A stretch of 64,000 bases of DNA from Effrenium voratum (GCA_963377175.1 CAUJNA010003241.1:551001-615000); one strand, 5' to 3'; counted from the stretch's first letter, positions 1-14,086 are shown. Notes: generated by a model from the sequence alone, not told the origin. A program made the numbers and translations.

Positions 1-878
1 CACTATGACCCGAAATGGCTCTCAACAAGTTGAACAGCCAATCTGTGGGGTGTTTGGGCGACACAAGCCGCGACCTTCGGCAGTGTTGATTCCTGTTCAA
101 GTTTCGGTGGCTAATGTTAACCCCGGATTAATAAACCCCTGGTTGGTTGCCCCGTTTCGTGGGGATTAACCCGGGGTCAACATTGTGCTTCAGAAGCTGT
201 GGCGACTGGCTTGCAAATATGCCGAATATGCCAAATATGGCATCAAACCGGTGCCTGGCTGGAAGGCCAAACTCAAACAAGACCTGTGCAGCGTTTGATG
301 GGCTAGGCACGCAAGCAAGCCGCATGCAAGCAAGCCGTTTCAAGTCCAGCAGCTTACAAGTTAGTGGGTCAGCAACCGCTTTTTCTGCGCAGCTCACCTT
401 CCCCCCATATTCTGGACTTTATGCAGGCCATGTTGGTGGTAAGCGCCCCTCCGCGCAAGTGAACTCGTTAGTTGGTATGCCACTCCAGTGGATGGGTTAT
501 CATCTCCGACTGCCTCAAAGGATGACCCTGGAATAGATTTGACTGATGGCTTTGGTTTGGTTCCACACTTGAACCGCACCAAGAGCTATGTTTCAGCTTT
601 GCATTAGTGGGGTGGAGGAAGTCCAGATGTCAGTGTTGTATTGCTGCGTCGACGCTTGCCAACATTGCACATCAGTTGGGCCTTTGCACAAATCGTGGCC
701 AGAAAGATGTGAATCCCAGGTTTGTGGTTAAACAATGACAAGGATTGGCTGCCAGTACAACGGAATGAACTATTTTCAAGCTTTACACCAGGGCCCCACA
801 CTCCCATCTTGGTAGGTGGCGAAAACGATCCTTGCCTCCTGCGCTGTTTGCGTTTCTGTTTCTCGTTCGGGGTCCAAG
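1..878 (+). other. Probable last intron of Mei2-like gene A
   Basis: No convincing coding segment is seen here. The stretch ends at a splice-acceptor AG (877-878) directly before a recognisable terminal Mei2-like exon. In the three related genes downstream, the preceding exon (83 bp, ending in a RYRNSPVMH-type motif) lies 0.55 to 0.74 kb upstream of the last exon. No such exon is present in bases 1-878, so it is probably just outside the window. The open frames here lack coding character. Inference rests on comparison with the paralogues. Confidence 0.5.
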
Positions 879-984
879 GAGCGTGCCGGACGAGTACAAG
901 CCCTTGATCTTTGTGGATGGGGTTCGCAAGCGCTTCCCCCCACCAACCATTCGGATCCAGCATCCCAAGAAGGCGGGCAAGTAG
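879..984 (+). CDS. Mei2-like RNA-binding protein, gene A, last coding exon only
   Basis: After the acceptor the frame reads SVPDEYKPLIFVDGVRKRF, then PPPTIRIQHPKKAGK and a TAG stop at 982-984. This is the C-terminal tail that follows the RRM_2 (Pfam PF04059) domain in Mei2-like proteins of dinoflagellates. It matches SVPEEYKPVVFRNG in gene B (20648) and SVPQKYKPMVFAQG in gene C (46086), including the PFPPPT-like motif. Entry is in the same phase as in the paralogues: one G completes a codon begun in the previous exon. The rest of the gene lies left of the window. Mei2-like proteins bind RNA; the target is unknown. Confidence 0.75.
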
Positions 985-3396
985 CTCCTCGGCTGGGTCA
1001 GACGTCCAGATGGATCGAAGGGTTCGGACCGCTCGAACACGACCAACGCTACGAGCTCGGATCTGGCCCAAGGTTGGGATCTTCCGGACACCTCCCCATG
1101 TGGCGATAGACATGTGTTGGGGTTTCCCTGATGGTCACCCCATGTATCACGGACCTTTTGATCACCCCCCAAATGTCCGCTTGGGGAATGATACGTGCCT
1201 CTCAAATAGGTACCCGAACAAAGAAGGATCCCTCCCTTCTGCCAGGAGCAACTCGGCTTATTCCCTTCAGCCACATACCCACCTACATATCAAATATATA
1301 TATATATATGTATATATTATATATATATATATGGACAAATATGCATATGTGTATATATATATATATATTTAAACCCCTGTTTCCGTATTGTGTTTGAAGA
1401 AAAAGAACACTTCATCCCGGGATTCACCGGTATTGAGTACTTTGAGCCTTTTGGACGCCTCAAGACAAGCTCAACACGGCCTTCCAATCTGGCAGCTTCG
1501 CAGACAAGAAGCTCTCTCGGACTGAAAGAGTTTTCTCCGAGAAAGGGTGAACACAATCCCATCTCTGTGTCCGACCTGCAAAATCCGGAGAAACAAAAAC
1601 GCAAAACAATTAAATGCTCACTCCCTTGGGTTGGGCGCTAATCACTTTTTGGGAAGATCGTTTTTTGTGGCAAAGAGAAAGTTCGGACTTTTTTCTGGCC
1701 AGTCCACTCAGAAAGGGAGAAATTGTGTCAATGCGAATTTGTCATAGCTCCTGCAGGTTGGAGCTGTGAGCAATGGGTATCTCTTCGGAGATTCGCAGGA
1801 TATGCTCGTTATATATCATATTGCGACTTTGCCAAAATGTTGATGGAATGTCGGCTTTAGAACCCTGTAATATTTGCACAAGATATTCCAGACATTACAA
1901 GAATCCATGCTATATATCTTCGCCTTTCAATCCCCATGCCACGACACCCGAGGAGACTTGTCCCCATGTTTTGCCGGTTTCGTAGGGCATCCTTCTGGGA
2001 GGCAAACTGAGAGGGACACTGCGGATTGGATTTGGAGGAGTTGTTTTCTTTCGGGTGGGGGTTGCATATACATACACACGTATTTACACATGTGTATGAT
2101 ATATATATATACACATGTTATATGTACATATGAATAGATAGCTAGCATATATATATACATGTTATATGTACACATACACAAAGAGGACTTCCCTCTGTAT
2201 ATATATAGGTGTAGTCAGTGCTACGTTTGTTTCATTCTACTTGACTTGGCTCTTGTGTCCCATAGTGCTCGTGCTTTTCACGTCCTTTTGGCAAAACGCA
2301 TTCAAACTATAGACGTTTCCCATCCCTGCTGCTTCACGCACACGTGCTGTCGCTGAATCGTCCTAGGTGTTCAACATGTCAGTGGTCTACAACAGACCTT
2401 CAAAGAGCTAGTCAGAAACGCGTATGATGTAAATAATGAAAACTCGTTGCAAATCATTTCTTTTCTGTTTAGGGTGTGTTGCAAGTACTGGCAACCAGTA
2501 CCTAGCGCGTTCTTTCTCTTTGGAGCCCGAGGCAGCCAAAAGCATCGCGGAGGCTCTGGGAGATTCCTCGGACCGAAATCAGCGGTCAGGTAGGCCAGCA
2601 GATTTCCCGGGGCCTCCAGGGACGGGGGGCTGGGGGATGAGATCCCTAGGCCCTCTTGGAGCTCTAGGAATTTGTTTGGCCAAATGCCCTGCGTGGGCCT
2701 TACGGGGGGCTTGCGGACTGGACGAGAGCAAGTTTTCCAGGTGTGGGTGTTTGAGATACGGATACATACCACCAAAAAATGCTTATTACGCTTGTCCCTT
2801 GTGCAAGTGGTATGTCTCCCCTCGAAACCCTCCAAGACCCATACCTGAAAATTGCCTGGAGTCATGGTCACTTGCCCAGTTGCGTCTGGTCCCCGAATTT
2901 CTGTAAAGCGGGTAGGACGATGAAGTTTTATTTGGCTCTTGTATAGCTGAGCCAAGCCGCGATCCAAAAGCACCACCGAGTGTTACGGATTGCTTGGGGG
3001 CACTAAGACATCCCTCTTAATTCGCAATTCACCAGAATTTACAGCCGGCAGGCCGGCCTGGTTTTTGCCAGATGCAAGGCTTGCACATCCGCCATAAGGG
3101 GTGTTTGGTTGTTTTGTTTTACACACACATGAGTTGGATGTATGTGTCTGCTTTTATTTTCCTTTCAAGCCAAGGACCCAACCCATTTTATATGTCGGAT
3201 GAGTTGCAGGCTCGGATGCGAAAGTGCACACATCTTTCCTCCCGCTCATCACAAAAGGATGTCGGAATAGCTTCGAAAGCGCGACCACTGCTCCCACTTC
3301 CTCCAAGAGAGGAGGGGTGTTGCTGTGTCGCCCGCTTCGATTCGCAGACAGAGGCTCAGGGCTTCGCGTAAATGGGGAGGGGGTGGGCGGCTTCAT

Positions 3397-3729
3397 GGGA
3401 TATGGAAGGGGATACAAGGGTACCAAGTATTGCAAAGATATGCCATGCATGGGATGTGGAAGGGGTTCCAGCGAGGGTACCACTTATTGCAAAAGAGACG
3501 CCATGCATGGGATATGGAAGGGGTTACAAGGGTACCAAGTATTGCAAAGATATGCCATGCATGGGATATGGAAGGGGTTCCAGCGAGGGTACCACTTATT
3601 GCAAAAGAGACGCCATGCATGGGATATGGAAGGGGTTACAAGGGTACCAAGTATTGCAAAGATATGCCATGCATGGGATATGGAAGGGGGTCCAGCGAGG
3701 GTACCAATTATTGCAAAGATATACGCCAT
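3397..3729. repeat. Minisatellite, 54-bp and 58-bp units alternating (112-bp period, 3 copies)
   Basis: Two related units alternate. Unit A (54 bp) runs GGGATATGGAAGGGG-TTACAAGGGTACC...GCCATGCAT. Unit B (58 bp) starts alike but carries TTCCAGCGAGGGTACC and AAAAGAGACG. The A-B dimer occurs three times with only a few changes, the last B being altered at its end. Because 112 is not a multiple of 3, each dimer shifts frame, which explains the overlapping open frames of 170-227 codons on the + strand. They are repeat artefacts, not genes. Confidence 0.95.
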
Positions 3730-6366
3730 GTTACTTTCCCTTTCAGTGGAAACGATACCTTTCAACCCCGATCATTGGTGCTGGGGTTCGTCGCCGGAAA
3801 GGTTCAAACAAAAATGACCAAGCTACCTTTGAGGTGACCTTTTTGATCGCAGGAAAGTATGGCTGCGTTCTGGTTTTGTTTTTTGCCGGCATCGGACCCC
3901 CCCAAAAAGTATGCTTCTTCAATTTGCTTAAGAATATGGTCACGTGTTCCTGGTTGGTTTCACCGCGTGTGTGCAATATCTCCACAAACTTCAGCAACTG
4001 GAAGGAGTTCGGTTTTTGTAACGTTTTCCCTTTACCAAACACGGGGCGAGCTTAGAATGTGGGGCTCCGAAGGCTGGTCCAAGCTCTCAGGGAAAAGGAG
4101 AGCTGTTCCGGTGCTGAAGTCGGGACTGGTTCAGCCTGAACAGTGTCTTCGTGCTTCGCAAAAAGGGGGGGCTGGAAGGGGGGAAGCTTCAACAAAAGAC
4201 CATGAATACCAGGTTGTTTTTGGCAAACCCCTTGTATTTTGTCTATCCACTCCTCGCTAATGGGTCTGTCATCCGCGTCAAGGGAAGGCGCTTCATGAAG
4301 CCGAAGGGATGGGATTTTTATCTAGTTCTGTGTGTTTTTGTGCGAGTACCCTTCTCACCTTGGACCACGGAAGAACAGGCCACTTAAAGGGGCTGAAAAC
4401 AGCAAGCATGAGTCTCCCATGATCATGAAGTAATCTAGCTTGCCCCATGTTGCGATGGATGAACGCGTATGAAATGGATAAACAACCTACAAGTGCAGGA
4501 GTTATCAGGATTTCGTTCATAATACCCCCCAGACAAACATGGAAGCTCCCAGGACTTTGGAAGACTTTCGATTTTCAGAGGCTTTCCGGGAGCTTCCATA
4601 GTCTGAGGGAATGACACCTCCGTACCCAGAAGATTCTCACAGCACCTTTGGCTCAGCGGTCGGCGCATCTCGCGGTCGGGATGATGGAGTCTCAGGCGTG
4701 TACGCGGGACGACCGTCCGCGCTGATTTTGTCCGGGGGCATTTTTTTGCCTGGTTGTGGGGGCAATCAAAGTCAGAAACTGGGGTTGTTTCCCTTTCACC
4801 CACTTATGTAGGGGTTTGAGGGAGGAATAATGAGGCCACTTTTCTTGGTGGCTCCCAGCCATCCCCTTAGCCTTTTAGTGTTTAGTGTTTTTTCCTATTT
4901 AACCCACTAAAAGTTAGACTTTTAGCAAGGGATCTGAGGGCAGCGTGTTTGTTTGCGCTGTTGTTTTCGGTTCGTCGTCGCTGTGCTGCTGTTCTGCACC
5001 TCCCTTCGCTACTGGTCAACCTCCCACGACCGAAATGTGTGGAGAGCGGCCATACCCTTACAGCTGGGTGAAGGACCGCACAACTTCCCCATCTTGGTTT
5101 TCTCGCCCCCTTCACTTAGATAGGAACTGTGCCATCTACGTTCACCCTGGTGTACTACACCATTCAACATCGAATTCATAGAGCACATGGAAGCCATGGA
5201 AACCACAAAAACCATAGGAACCATAGCAAACCATAGGAAACCATAGATTGGAACTGTGACACCTGCTTCCAGGGATTCCAAAGGGAAGAAGGGAAACATC
5301 ATTTTGGGGTTCCCGAATTTTGAGACTTCACAAAGGGATGGAGAACGTAGCTTTTGTTGTCGCCAAACCCAACCTGACGTATCAAGCCGACCATCGTTAC
5401 GGCTGCGTCCATGGTTGACCTTTTTGAAAGTGAAGTTGCGAATCTGGGCAAATCAAGTCGCGACCTTACAAAGCTTGCTGGTTCCCAGGCATCCGGTTGC
5501 TTACGCTTTTAGTTGTTTTTAGTGGATTTAGTGGTAGCTTGGTTTTTGTAAAAACAAGTGGAAGAACGAATACAAGTTGTATTATTTGAATTTGTTTAAA
5601 TGCATTAGTCACCAGAAACACAACCGCTAGAAGTTTTCGACTTTTAGCAGGGGATCGATTTGGACAGCCCAGAAAGGGATTGATTTTGACCCCCCTTTTC
5701 CAAGGCGAGCTTATCTCAGGTGAGGAAACTGAGCTTGTCCAGAAGTTCTGTCCATGTTGCCATGGAGCCCACCGGAGAAATGGTCCCTTTTAAAGGCAAA
5801 CGGTCTTCCAGGATCCCTCAGCCAGGTTCCATGTTAGTGGACAGGGCCAATCAACTTCTATTATGTTTGAGAGGCAGAGGGCGGGATGTTTTTTTGAACA
5901 TGTTTGTTATGCTCATGTTTATTGGGCGGCTGTAGCAACAACGCTCTGTTGCTGACATACCGGGATTTGGGGAGGTGAATGTTGCATCACTTGCCCATTG
6001 GCAACTATAGTGTTGTTGTTGGGCCTCATCAAAGAAGATCGTTACAACGTTATTATCAGCTTGTATTGTTTGTGATCAAGAGTCACTGGGGAATCAACCA
6101 TGTTAGAAGAGCATTAGCAAGGAGTACAGTTGGGCAGAAGATGGCGCAACTCTTTCATGGTTTAGTTATCCTTCTTCAAGGCTTCAGCAAGGCACGTGCA
6201 CACACCTGTTAGCACCATCTCATGCGTTCTCGGATTGTTAAGGCAGCAAACTGCTCAAAGAGCCTCCAGGTACATTCAAACATTTGCTGCCACGATTTCC
6301 TGGCAGGTGTGGGCACGTGTGCAGAAAGATACCTGAAGTTCTAGCGTGCGCGCGGCATCGCCAAAT

Positions 6367-6469
6367 GGCTGTGGCTCAAAAAACCGGTACCAAAATGGAA
6401 CCCTGGTAAGTGGAAACATGGACCAAAACCTGCGTACCACTCATGTTTAATTTTGAGCCATACCCAAAT
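6367..6469. repeat. Short inverted-end element, family 3 (GGGTCAAAA ends), copy 1
   Basis: The element of about 100 bp begins near GTGGCTCAAAA and ends TTTTGAGCCATACCC, so its ends are inverted repeats of each other. The interior GGAAACATGGACCAAAACCTGCG recurs in copies at 39261-39366 and 41339-41453 and, inverted, at 15611-15720 and 61541-61641. No protein is encoded. Its size and ends fit a MITE or introner-like element. Confidence 0.75.
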
Positions 6470-8742
6470 CATGTTTTTTGCGGCACTCCTCCAAGAGTAC
6501 CAAACTCGCGCCAAGCGCGCTAGCCCAGCGCGCTCGCCCAACCCGCGATCCATCGCAAGGTCCCGTTCCCTGAGAATTTCCAGGTGCCATTTCAGGTTCT
6601 TTCACGGTTTACTTGGTGATGGAAAACCTGCAATTTCACGGGTTTTTTTCCACTGTTCCTAATATTTACACACCACAATTTTCCAGACTTCTACATTGGG
6701 CAAGACCAGATTTCTCGAATAATTCTACGCGTTCGAAATGTCGCCAAGCGTTGATCCCACAAACTGGGCTCAGATATATGTATATATATATATGTTGAAA
6801 TGCTCCCATGCAACTTAGCAAGCAAACGTTGCTTCACGCACACATTTTCACATGACCTGCAAATTTATTGCCCAATTATTTCATGGTACGGTGAGAAACA
6901 CTCGCGCCAACGGACACCAAACTTGAGTATTGCAAAAGATGCACATTGCTCGAAACGTTTGAGCCAATATCCTTGCAGAGTAAGCGTGCTTAGTTGTGAG
7001 TAAAACTCGGTCATATCGGGTGAGCACGTTAAACTTGGTCAAGGAAGGCTAGAGCACAATTTGTTGCCCGCGCGCGAATGGAAGCGGGATCGCCTTTCAA
7101 ACCGGAGGTCATGTGCTTCTTTTTGCTGCAAACACAAGCTGAGATCAATCATGGAAGCTCTCAGAAGGCCACTGTACATGGGTGTCCTCTGTGCAAGTTC
7201 CTCTCTGCAAGTTTCTCTGTTCAAGTTCTACTCGCAAGTGCTTAAAGGTGGCTGTGCACCAACTTTGCGGAGCTGTCCTCAATTTTGCAAAATAGGTTCC
7301 CTCCCAGACTTCCATGGCACCTCCCTGGAAATCAGGTGTTGGAATTCCTCCGCTTAGATCGCGTGGCATGCCAGGCTGGAAGCATCAAATTGGTGGCCGG
7401 GGGCCCATGAATTGCTTGGACCAGAAAAAAAACCGCCGGGCTCCCGCACGAAAATTCAGGAGCTCACCCATAGTGCAGGGTGATTTTCCGAAAATTTCAG
7501 AAGCTCGCCCATGAAAAGCTTGGCGATTTTCCGAAATGTGTGAATTATGAAGAGTAGTTTGTCCAGATGCCATATCTGCAATCACGTGTGTTTGCCGAAA
7601 GGACCATCAGCATGTCGCGGTTGTCACATGCGTTCTGTTCGGTTCAAGACATTCACCTTCCGCCCAGACCACAAGAAAACCACTTTTCGTGGCAATGCTC
7701 AGGTGCATCACAAACGACCCCCTGCTTGGGATCGATTCTTTTGTCCCAAAACGAGTTGGCCAAGAATCGTTGTCCGAATTCAGGGGGTGTAAAAACACTT
7801 TCCTTCAGGCCTTTTCTTTGTCAGGCGCCAACTGATGCTTGGGCTGGAAGCAAAGAAGCACTAGCAGATACCTCACATTTGCTTCTTTTACCGGTGGAAT
7901 CAAGCCGGTCTCATCCTGTTCTTTGCTTTCGGGGCGGGATCCATGGTCGACCTTGGCTCAAGTTGGGGTCCCTCCCCAACGCGGCACACTTTTCGGAGAA
8001 GGGAATCCCCTAACCTTAAGTGGCTGTGGGTCAAACATAGAGATCGGCCCAAAATGGGGTTATACCTTTGCAATTCGACAAGTAGAACAACCTGCGATCT
8101 TCTGGCGCAATCACCTCGCATATGGCGTACGGAGCTCCCAAAGAATGGTTGAGGGTTTCCCTTTCAATTTCTCTTTGAACCAAGCTTGAATAGAGGGTAC
8201 CGACAAAAGACAAGCACCCATATTCTTTTACGGGTGAATCCAAGAAAAAGAACGTGCCTGGATCGCCAGTTGCTGTTTCTTGTCCATGCACTTTACCCCA
8301 AAAACCTGCAACAGTGACTGGAACAAAGGCGCATCTTGGCTACCTAGGTAAAAACTGGCTGGTGGCACCCATTATTCTGCAACCAAACCCTGTCCTTTCA
8401 GCTGTCTGACTCATGTGAGCCACAATCAAAACCCTAGACGAAGGTTAGTAAGGGAAAGTCCCAGCCAGAATTCGTTGCGGCCGCGTTCTGAATTATTTCT
8501 ATGGTTCTGGGATTACGACCATTTTCATACCGGGTTTTAATTATGAATTATGACTCATTCGGGTTTGTCTCTTTGTTGAGGGTACCCCTCCTTTGGTTCA
8601 AAGGGAAACCAAGAGGAAAACCACGAATTTGGTTCCCAAAACAAGACACATCCAACAAAACCCTGTCCCTGAGAAGGGCTCCTCAAAAGATACTTTTAGC
8701 CTTTTCCACCGAAAATAACAGGAAACCACCATTTGCAAGGCA

Positions 8743-8901
8743 ATGTTCCGGTGCATAATGGAAGGATCCCTGCTGAAGATGTCCCTTCCTCAGGTGAAAG
8801 GCACCTTTCTGGACCTCACCGACTTGGACATGGCCGAGAAGTTCCAGCAGCTACGCCGCGTCAAGTCCGCCGCTGGGCGGATTTCGGCGGTTTTAGCGAA
8901 G
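8743..8901 (+). CDS. Gene B first coding exon
   Basis: The frame from ATG 8743 (or 8758) reads through VKGTFLDLTD and ends AKFQQLRRVKSAAG-like sequence (as read: EKFQQLRRVKSAAG). The same pair of motifs is found in gene D (QNTFLDLSGG at about 54790, MERFTQLRRVRSAG at 55640) and in gene C (VKGTFIELSDG at about 38041, MSRFKKFRKSKTDAG at about 39447). In C and D the two motifs lie in separate exons; in B they are fused. A GC donor at 8902-8903 follows an in-frame AAG. The open frame continues past it only because it enters a family 4 repeat at 8912. Confidence 0.65.
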
Positions 8902-11900
8902 GCACAGCTTGCAACATGTGGCAAAACCGTTTTGGATCTCATTTTGGGGGATTGGTGAGTTCACCACCCATTTTGGGCTTTATTTTAGTGGGGATTGGGA
9001 TGTTTACTGTGGGTACGGGATGTTGACCCATGGCCATGTGAGTGGTCAGGCTTGGTTTCTGTTTCTCCCATGCTCACAAGAGGTGTGGTTTCTTTGTCTT
9101 TGTTTCGTTGCCGTGCTTCAACAAAATGTCTCTTTTGTCATGGGGGGGGAAGCGGTTTTACATTGTGTTGCAAGGGAACCACAGGCTTGGCCGGGCCTCT
9201 GCAGCTCAATTTGGAACAGCCAGCAGAGGATGACGTGTTTGCCGATAGAAGCAAGGACTAGGGGGAAATCTGGAATCCACTGCCTTCATTTGAGCTGAAA
9301 GGATCCGGCCTTTTGGTTGGCCTTCGCGCATGGTTTCAGCCATCCAGTGCCCGAGTTTCGTTTCTTTTGGGGAGAGTTTCCCCTCTGAAATTGTTCACCA
9401 AAACACCTGGACTGTCCCCTACACTTCAACTGGGTCCCTTAAAGTCGATACTCACGCTAGGAGTTGAGCCTTTTTGATTAGACCATTATTGTGGTAGATA
9501 AAAACAGGGTTTATTTAGACTTTTGGCCAGTGCAATCAGGAAGTGAGATGAGGCGTTCTCAAAGTTTCTTTTGAGGGGGTGGTTTCCCTTTTTTCCTATG
9601 AACATCGAGTGGTCGCAGGCTACTTGTCGTCGCAGGAATCGATGCTTCACGTGCTTCTCGAAGCAGAAGTATACACCCCGGGCAAGTACAGCGACGAGCA
9701 GGAGGATCGTCGCCAAATGGCTGTTGCTTTTTTCAGGGTTCCCCTTTTGGGATATTGTTTAAAGGTAACAAAAGGAAAACCGTTCAGTTTGAGCAAACCC
9801 CAAATGTTGAGGCTGATGCGCTTACTGGGTCCCTTAAAGTGGTTGCGGTTTGAGGGGTCTCAATTTTCAATCTATGTGTGGTTTTCCTTACACCCACCGG
9901 GAAGGTATGCCAGCATATACTAAAGATTTATTGGGGTGCGGGGCTCCTGGTTTAAACTGGAGGTTCCTGGTAATTGTTTTGCCTTCCCCATTGGCAACGA
10001 GGTTAATTTGAGTCAACGTGTTCGTTCGTCGCCTATGATCGTTTTGTGGCGTTCGGGATATAGGTGACCCGCTGACCTTCAGCCGTTGCGCAACCAGGTT
10101 GACCATCCAGTCGAAAAGTCGCCCAACACAGGAGAACTCGTTCCCTCATTGCTACACGCTTACTTGGGGTCGCCCTAAATTACTAAATGGGTCCTAGCAA
10201 CAAAAAAGGGTTCCTGTCGAATGCTATGTGGTACCGATCGCGACGGGAAGCCCTTTGTTTGAACGGTCTATGGTTCAGATTTCGGCCGAATGGCTCAAGC
10301 CTTTCCGCAGGAGAGTTGCAGAAGGTCCTCGAAGGCAAGCGCAAGCACTGTCCGGTTGCAGCTAACATCAGGGGACCTGCCAATGCAATTCATTCCGAAG
10401 GTCTTGATTTTCCAATGGCAAAGCAAGCCCATTAAGGGACGGGTTCAACGATGACCGCTCTTGTTTTCCAATAGCAAAGCGCATGGCCATGAGGGGGAAT
10501 GTGATTGTTTAGGTAAATGGACATATTCCATCTTGGATTTCCTAGAGTTCCGTGCAACTACGCTTGAGCCAGTGGTTGCTTTTTGTATCATCGATGTTCG
10601 AAGGCCAGAAACTGCAGAAAGGACAAATATCAACGACCAAGTTTGCACTACAATAAAGCGTGCGCCTGAGGATTGGAGGCAGCTGCTCTTGTGGGGGGGG
10701 ATGAGAGGGTGGTACAAGTCGACTAGCTTGGAACGACGCGTGCAGGAGATTTTGGCCCCAGGCTTGGGCAGCTGGCACGAGGGTAAACTGTTGAGATCCC
10801 AGAAGTGTGGCCTTTGTTTTCGGCGGACTGTCTGTCTTTTGGAGAAGGCATGTTTTTGGCATCCGAAACCCGAAGCAACCATTGGCTGGGCATTCCTGTT
10901 GTGGGACACCCAATTCCATCGTGAAATTCAGTCAATTCTACCAGTATTTATTTAGTTTATTGTGAGAGTAGGGAACCACTAAAATCGTCCCACGAAAACC
11001 AGGAGGTGAAACCTAATTGTCCCAGTCCTTTTGGGACGTAATGTCCGCGACTCGACAATTTTTCTGCCGTCTTCATGACCCTTGCAATCAGAGGCTATGA
11101 CCCATAGATAACAGGTGGTTTTTGGGCTAGTTTGGCTAGAAATAGACGGGTTTCGAAACCCATCCACTTTACCAAAGGGCACCTATGGCTATGAATCCTG
11201 ATTTAGAGTAAATCTTCCATGTTGGTCGGTGGAACTGAACACACGACTTTCTTATGGGTGTGCTCATTAATAAACCCTAAGCCTTAAACTGTAAACCCTA
11301 ACACATATGGCTGTCAAAACCAATGGGATCCCATTTGGGGTAGGTGCGCCACCCATTTTTGGCTTCCTTTTTAGCGGGCATTGGGATGTTCACTGGGGGT
11401 ACGATTTGGCTTTTGACCCATGGCCACGTCTGGTTGACCTAATTTAGATGATGACAATCCTTAGGTAAATCGTGGTGGTTATACAAATCCCGATTGTTTT
11501 AATGGTGGTTTGAACCCCAGGGTTAACTCTCTCTATGCTACTAGGCTCATTGAGACTCCAGGTACTTGTTGCTTCTGCTCCCGTCGCGTCTCGCCAGTCG
11601 AGCGTCAGCACCTGCGAAGAGACTCCGCGAGCGCCGAAGAAGCCTAAGCAGCGGCCTGGCAAACCGCCGACGGGGGCTCCTTGTGGAACCTTCTGCCTGA
11701 AGATTGAAGCATTCTAGGGGAACCTTCCCCATTCTTTCCAGGGATCCTTCTTTCTACAAAACCTCCGGAAACCCAGGGCAAACGGATCCGGTGTTTGGAC
11801 AAAACGATGGTTGAAAAGAATGGGGAATCAACACCTAGAGTACATATTCATATGGCAAAGGAACAACATACAGCTTTCAGAAACATACACCGACATGCAT

Positions 11901-12726
11901 GAGCACAGCGACATACATACAGAATATATATATATATATATTATACACATACATCATCGACACACGCAAAGCGTTTTCTGGGGATGTTTTGTTTTGAACC
12001 CTGTGACCTAAGCATAACAAAAAGGCGCTGACCATAGGAAGCCTTTCTCGGTCAGGTGTCCCTTCGTTTGAACATTTCCTGGCGATGTACATGACAACTG
12101 GCTGGTTTTGACAGAGCAAACGAGGATCATTTACCCTCCCAAAAACAACCATGGAACCCACACAGGGCTGCCCTGAAAAGGAGAATGGTCTTGCAAGAAC
12201 CCCGTGCAGGTTCTCTCGCTGTTTTTGGGGATGGTACCCACTCACCAACGGGCAACCGAGCAGAACGGAGGTTTCCAATCACTGGCCTCGAGGGCTCTCA
12301 GGCGCAAATGTCCAAGTGATGCGGATATTCACCATATGAGTGTATGTTTTGGTCAGACCCTATTTGGGGTGGTTAAAGGGGGAAGAAAGAAGGAAAGCCA
12401 GGAAGAAAAAACACTAATCCCTAGGCCACACCTATTTTGAGACATGGGTGTTTCCCACAATGGGGGTCCCGAAAATGGTTGGTGTTCTTTTGGTTTTCCT
12501 TTAAACTTTAGAGCCTCCGGCTCAGTCCGCCAACATTGTCCTCTCCCTTTTCTCCTTCTTCCTCTCTTCCTTGTCTCCCTTGTGTGCTCTCCCTCCCTCT
12601 GCTCCCATCCTCCCCATCCCCCCAAGCCTCTCTCTTCCCAATCTCCCTCTCTCGTATGTATGCATGCATGTACATAAGTATGTATGTATGCATGCATGTA
12701 TGTATGTATGTATGTATGTATGTATG

Positions 12727-12757
<31 letters not shown>

Positions 12758-12795
12758 TGTAAGTAAGTAAGTAAGTAAGTATGTATGTATGTATG

Positions 12796-12826
<31 letters not shown>

Positions 12827-13001
12827 TGTAATGTATGTAATGTAATGTATGTAATGTAATGTAATGTAATGTAATGTAATGTAATGTAATGTAATGTAAT
12901 GTAATGTAATGTAATGTAATGTAATGTAATGTAATGTAATGTATGTATGTATGTATGTATGTATGTATGTATGTATGTATGTATGTATGTATGTATGTAT
13001 G

Positions 13002-13032
<31 letters not shown>

Positions 13033-13155
13033 TGTAATGTATGTATGTATGTATGTATGTATGTATGTATGTATGTATGTATGTATGTATGTATGTATGT
13101 ATGTATGTATGTATGTATGTATGTATGTATGTATGTATGTATGTATGTATGTATG

Positions 13156-13186
<31 letters not shown>

Positions 13187-13376
13187 TGTATGTATGTATG
13201 TATGTATGTATGTATGTATGTATGTATGTATGTATGTATGTATGTATGTATGTATGTATGTATGTATGTATGTATGTATGTATGTATGTATGTATGTATG
13301 TATGTATGTATGTATGTATGTATGTATGTATGTATGTATGTATGTATGTATGTATGTATGTATGTATGTATGTATG

Positions 13377-13407
<31 letters not shown>

Positions 13408-13429
13408 TGTATGTATGTATGTATGTATG

Positions 13430-13460
<31 letters not shown>

Positions 13461-13522
13461 TGTATGTATGTATGTATGTATGTATGTATGTATGTATGTA
13501 TGTATGTATGTATGTATGTATG

Positions 13523-13553
<31 letters not shown>

Positions 13554-13698
13554 TGTAATGTAATGTAATGTAATGTAATGTAATGTAATGTATGTATGTA
13601 TGTATGTATGTATGTATGTATGTATGTATGTATGTATGTATGTATGTATGTATGTATGTATGTATGTATGTATGTATGTATGTATGTATGTATGTATG

Positions 13699-13729
<31 letters not shown>

Positions 13730-13869
13730 TGTATGTATGTATGTATGTATGTATGTATGTATGTATGTATGTATGTATGTATGTATGTATGTATGTATGT
13801 ATGTATGTATGTATGTATATGTAATGTATGTATGTATGTATGTAATGTATGTATGTATGTAATGTAATG

Positions 13870-13900
<31 letters not shown>

Positions 13901-14086
13901 TGTATGTATGTATGTATGTATGTATGTATGTATGTATGTATGTATGTATGTATGTATGTATGTATGTATGTATGTATGTATGTATGTATGTATGTATGTA
14001 TGTATGTATGTATGTATGTATGTATGTATGTATGTATGTATGTATGTATGTATGTATGTATGTATGTATGTATGTATGTATGTATG

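Larger units (their letters stand above)
985..8742. other. Intergenic stretch between genes A and B, repeat-rich
   Basis: No coding exon could be supported in these 7.8 kb. It holds AT dinucleotide tracts (about 1289-1372 and 2095-2165), a 112-bp-period minisatellite (3397-3729), a CCATRG-rich simple stretch (5185-5246), hairpin-type dispersed repeats near 4848-4945 and 5506-5660 (related to 43232-43336), a copy of the GGGTCAAAA-ended element (6367-6469) and a fragment of the same family near 8023-8070. Open frames here are short and lack any motif I recognise. The promoter of gene B should be near the right end, but no TATA-like signal can be assigned; dinoflagellate promoters are poorly defined. 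Confidence 0.5.

Noticed and set aside
3224..4055. Three overlapping open frames of 170-227 codons
   Set aside because: They are produced by the 54/58-bp minisatellite, whose 112-bp period shifts frame. No flanking coding signal is present.
4650..4735. tRNA-like stretch (GGCTCAGCGGTCGGCGC)
   Set aside because: The D-arm-like start is not followed by an anticodon stem or a GGTTCGAATCC-type T arm. No cloverleaf could be drawn.
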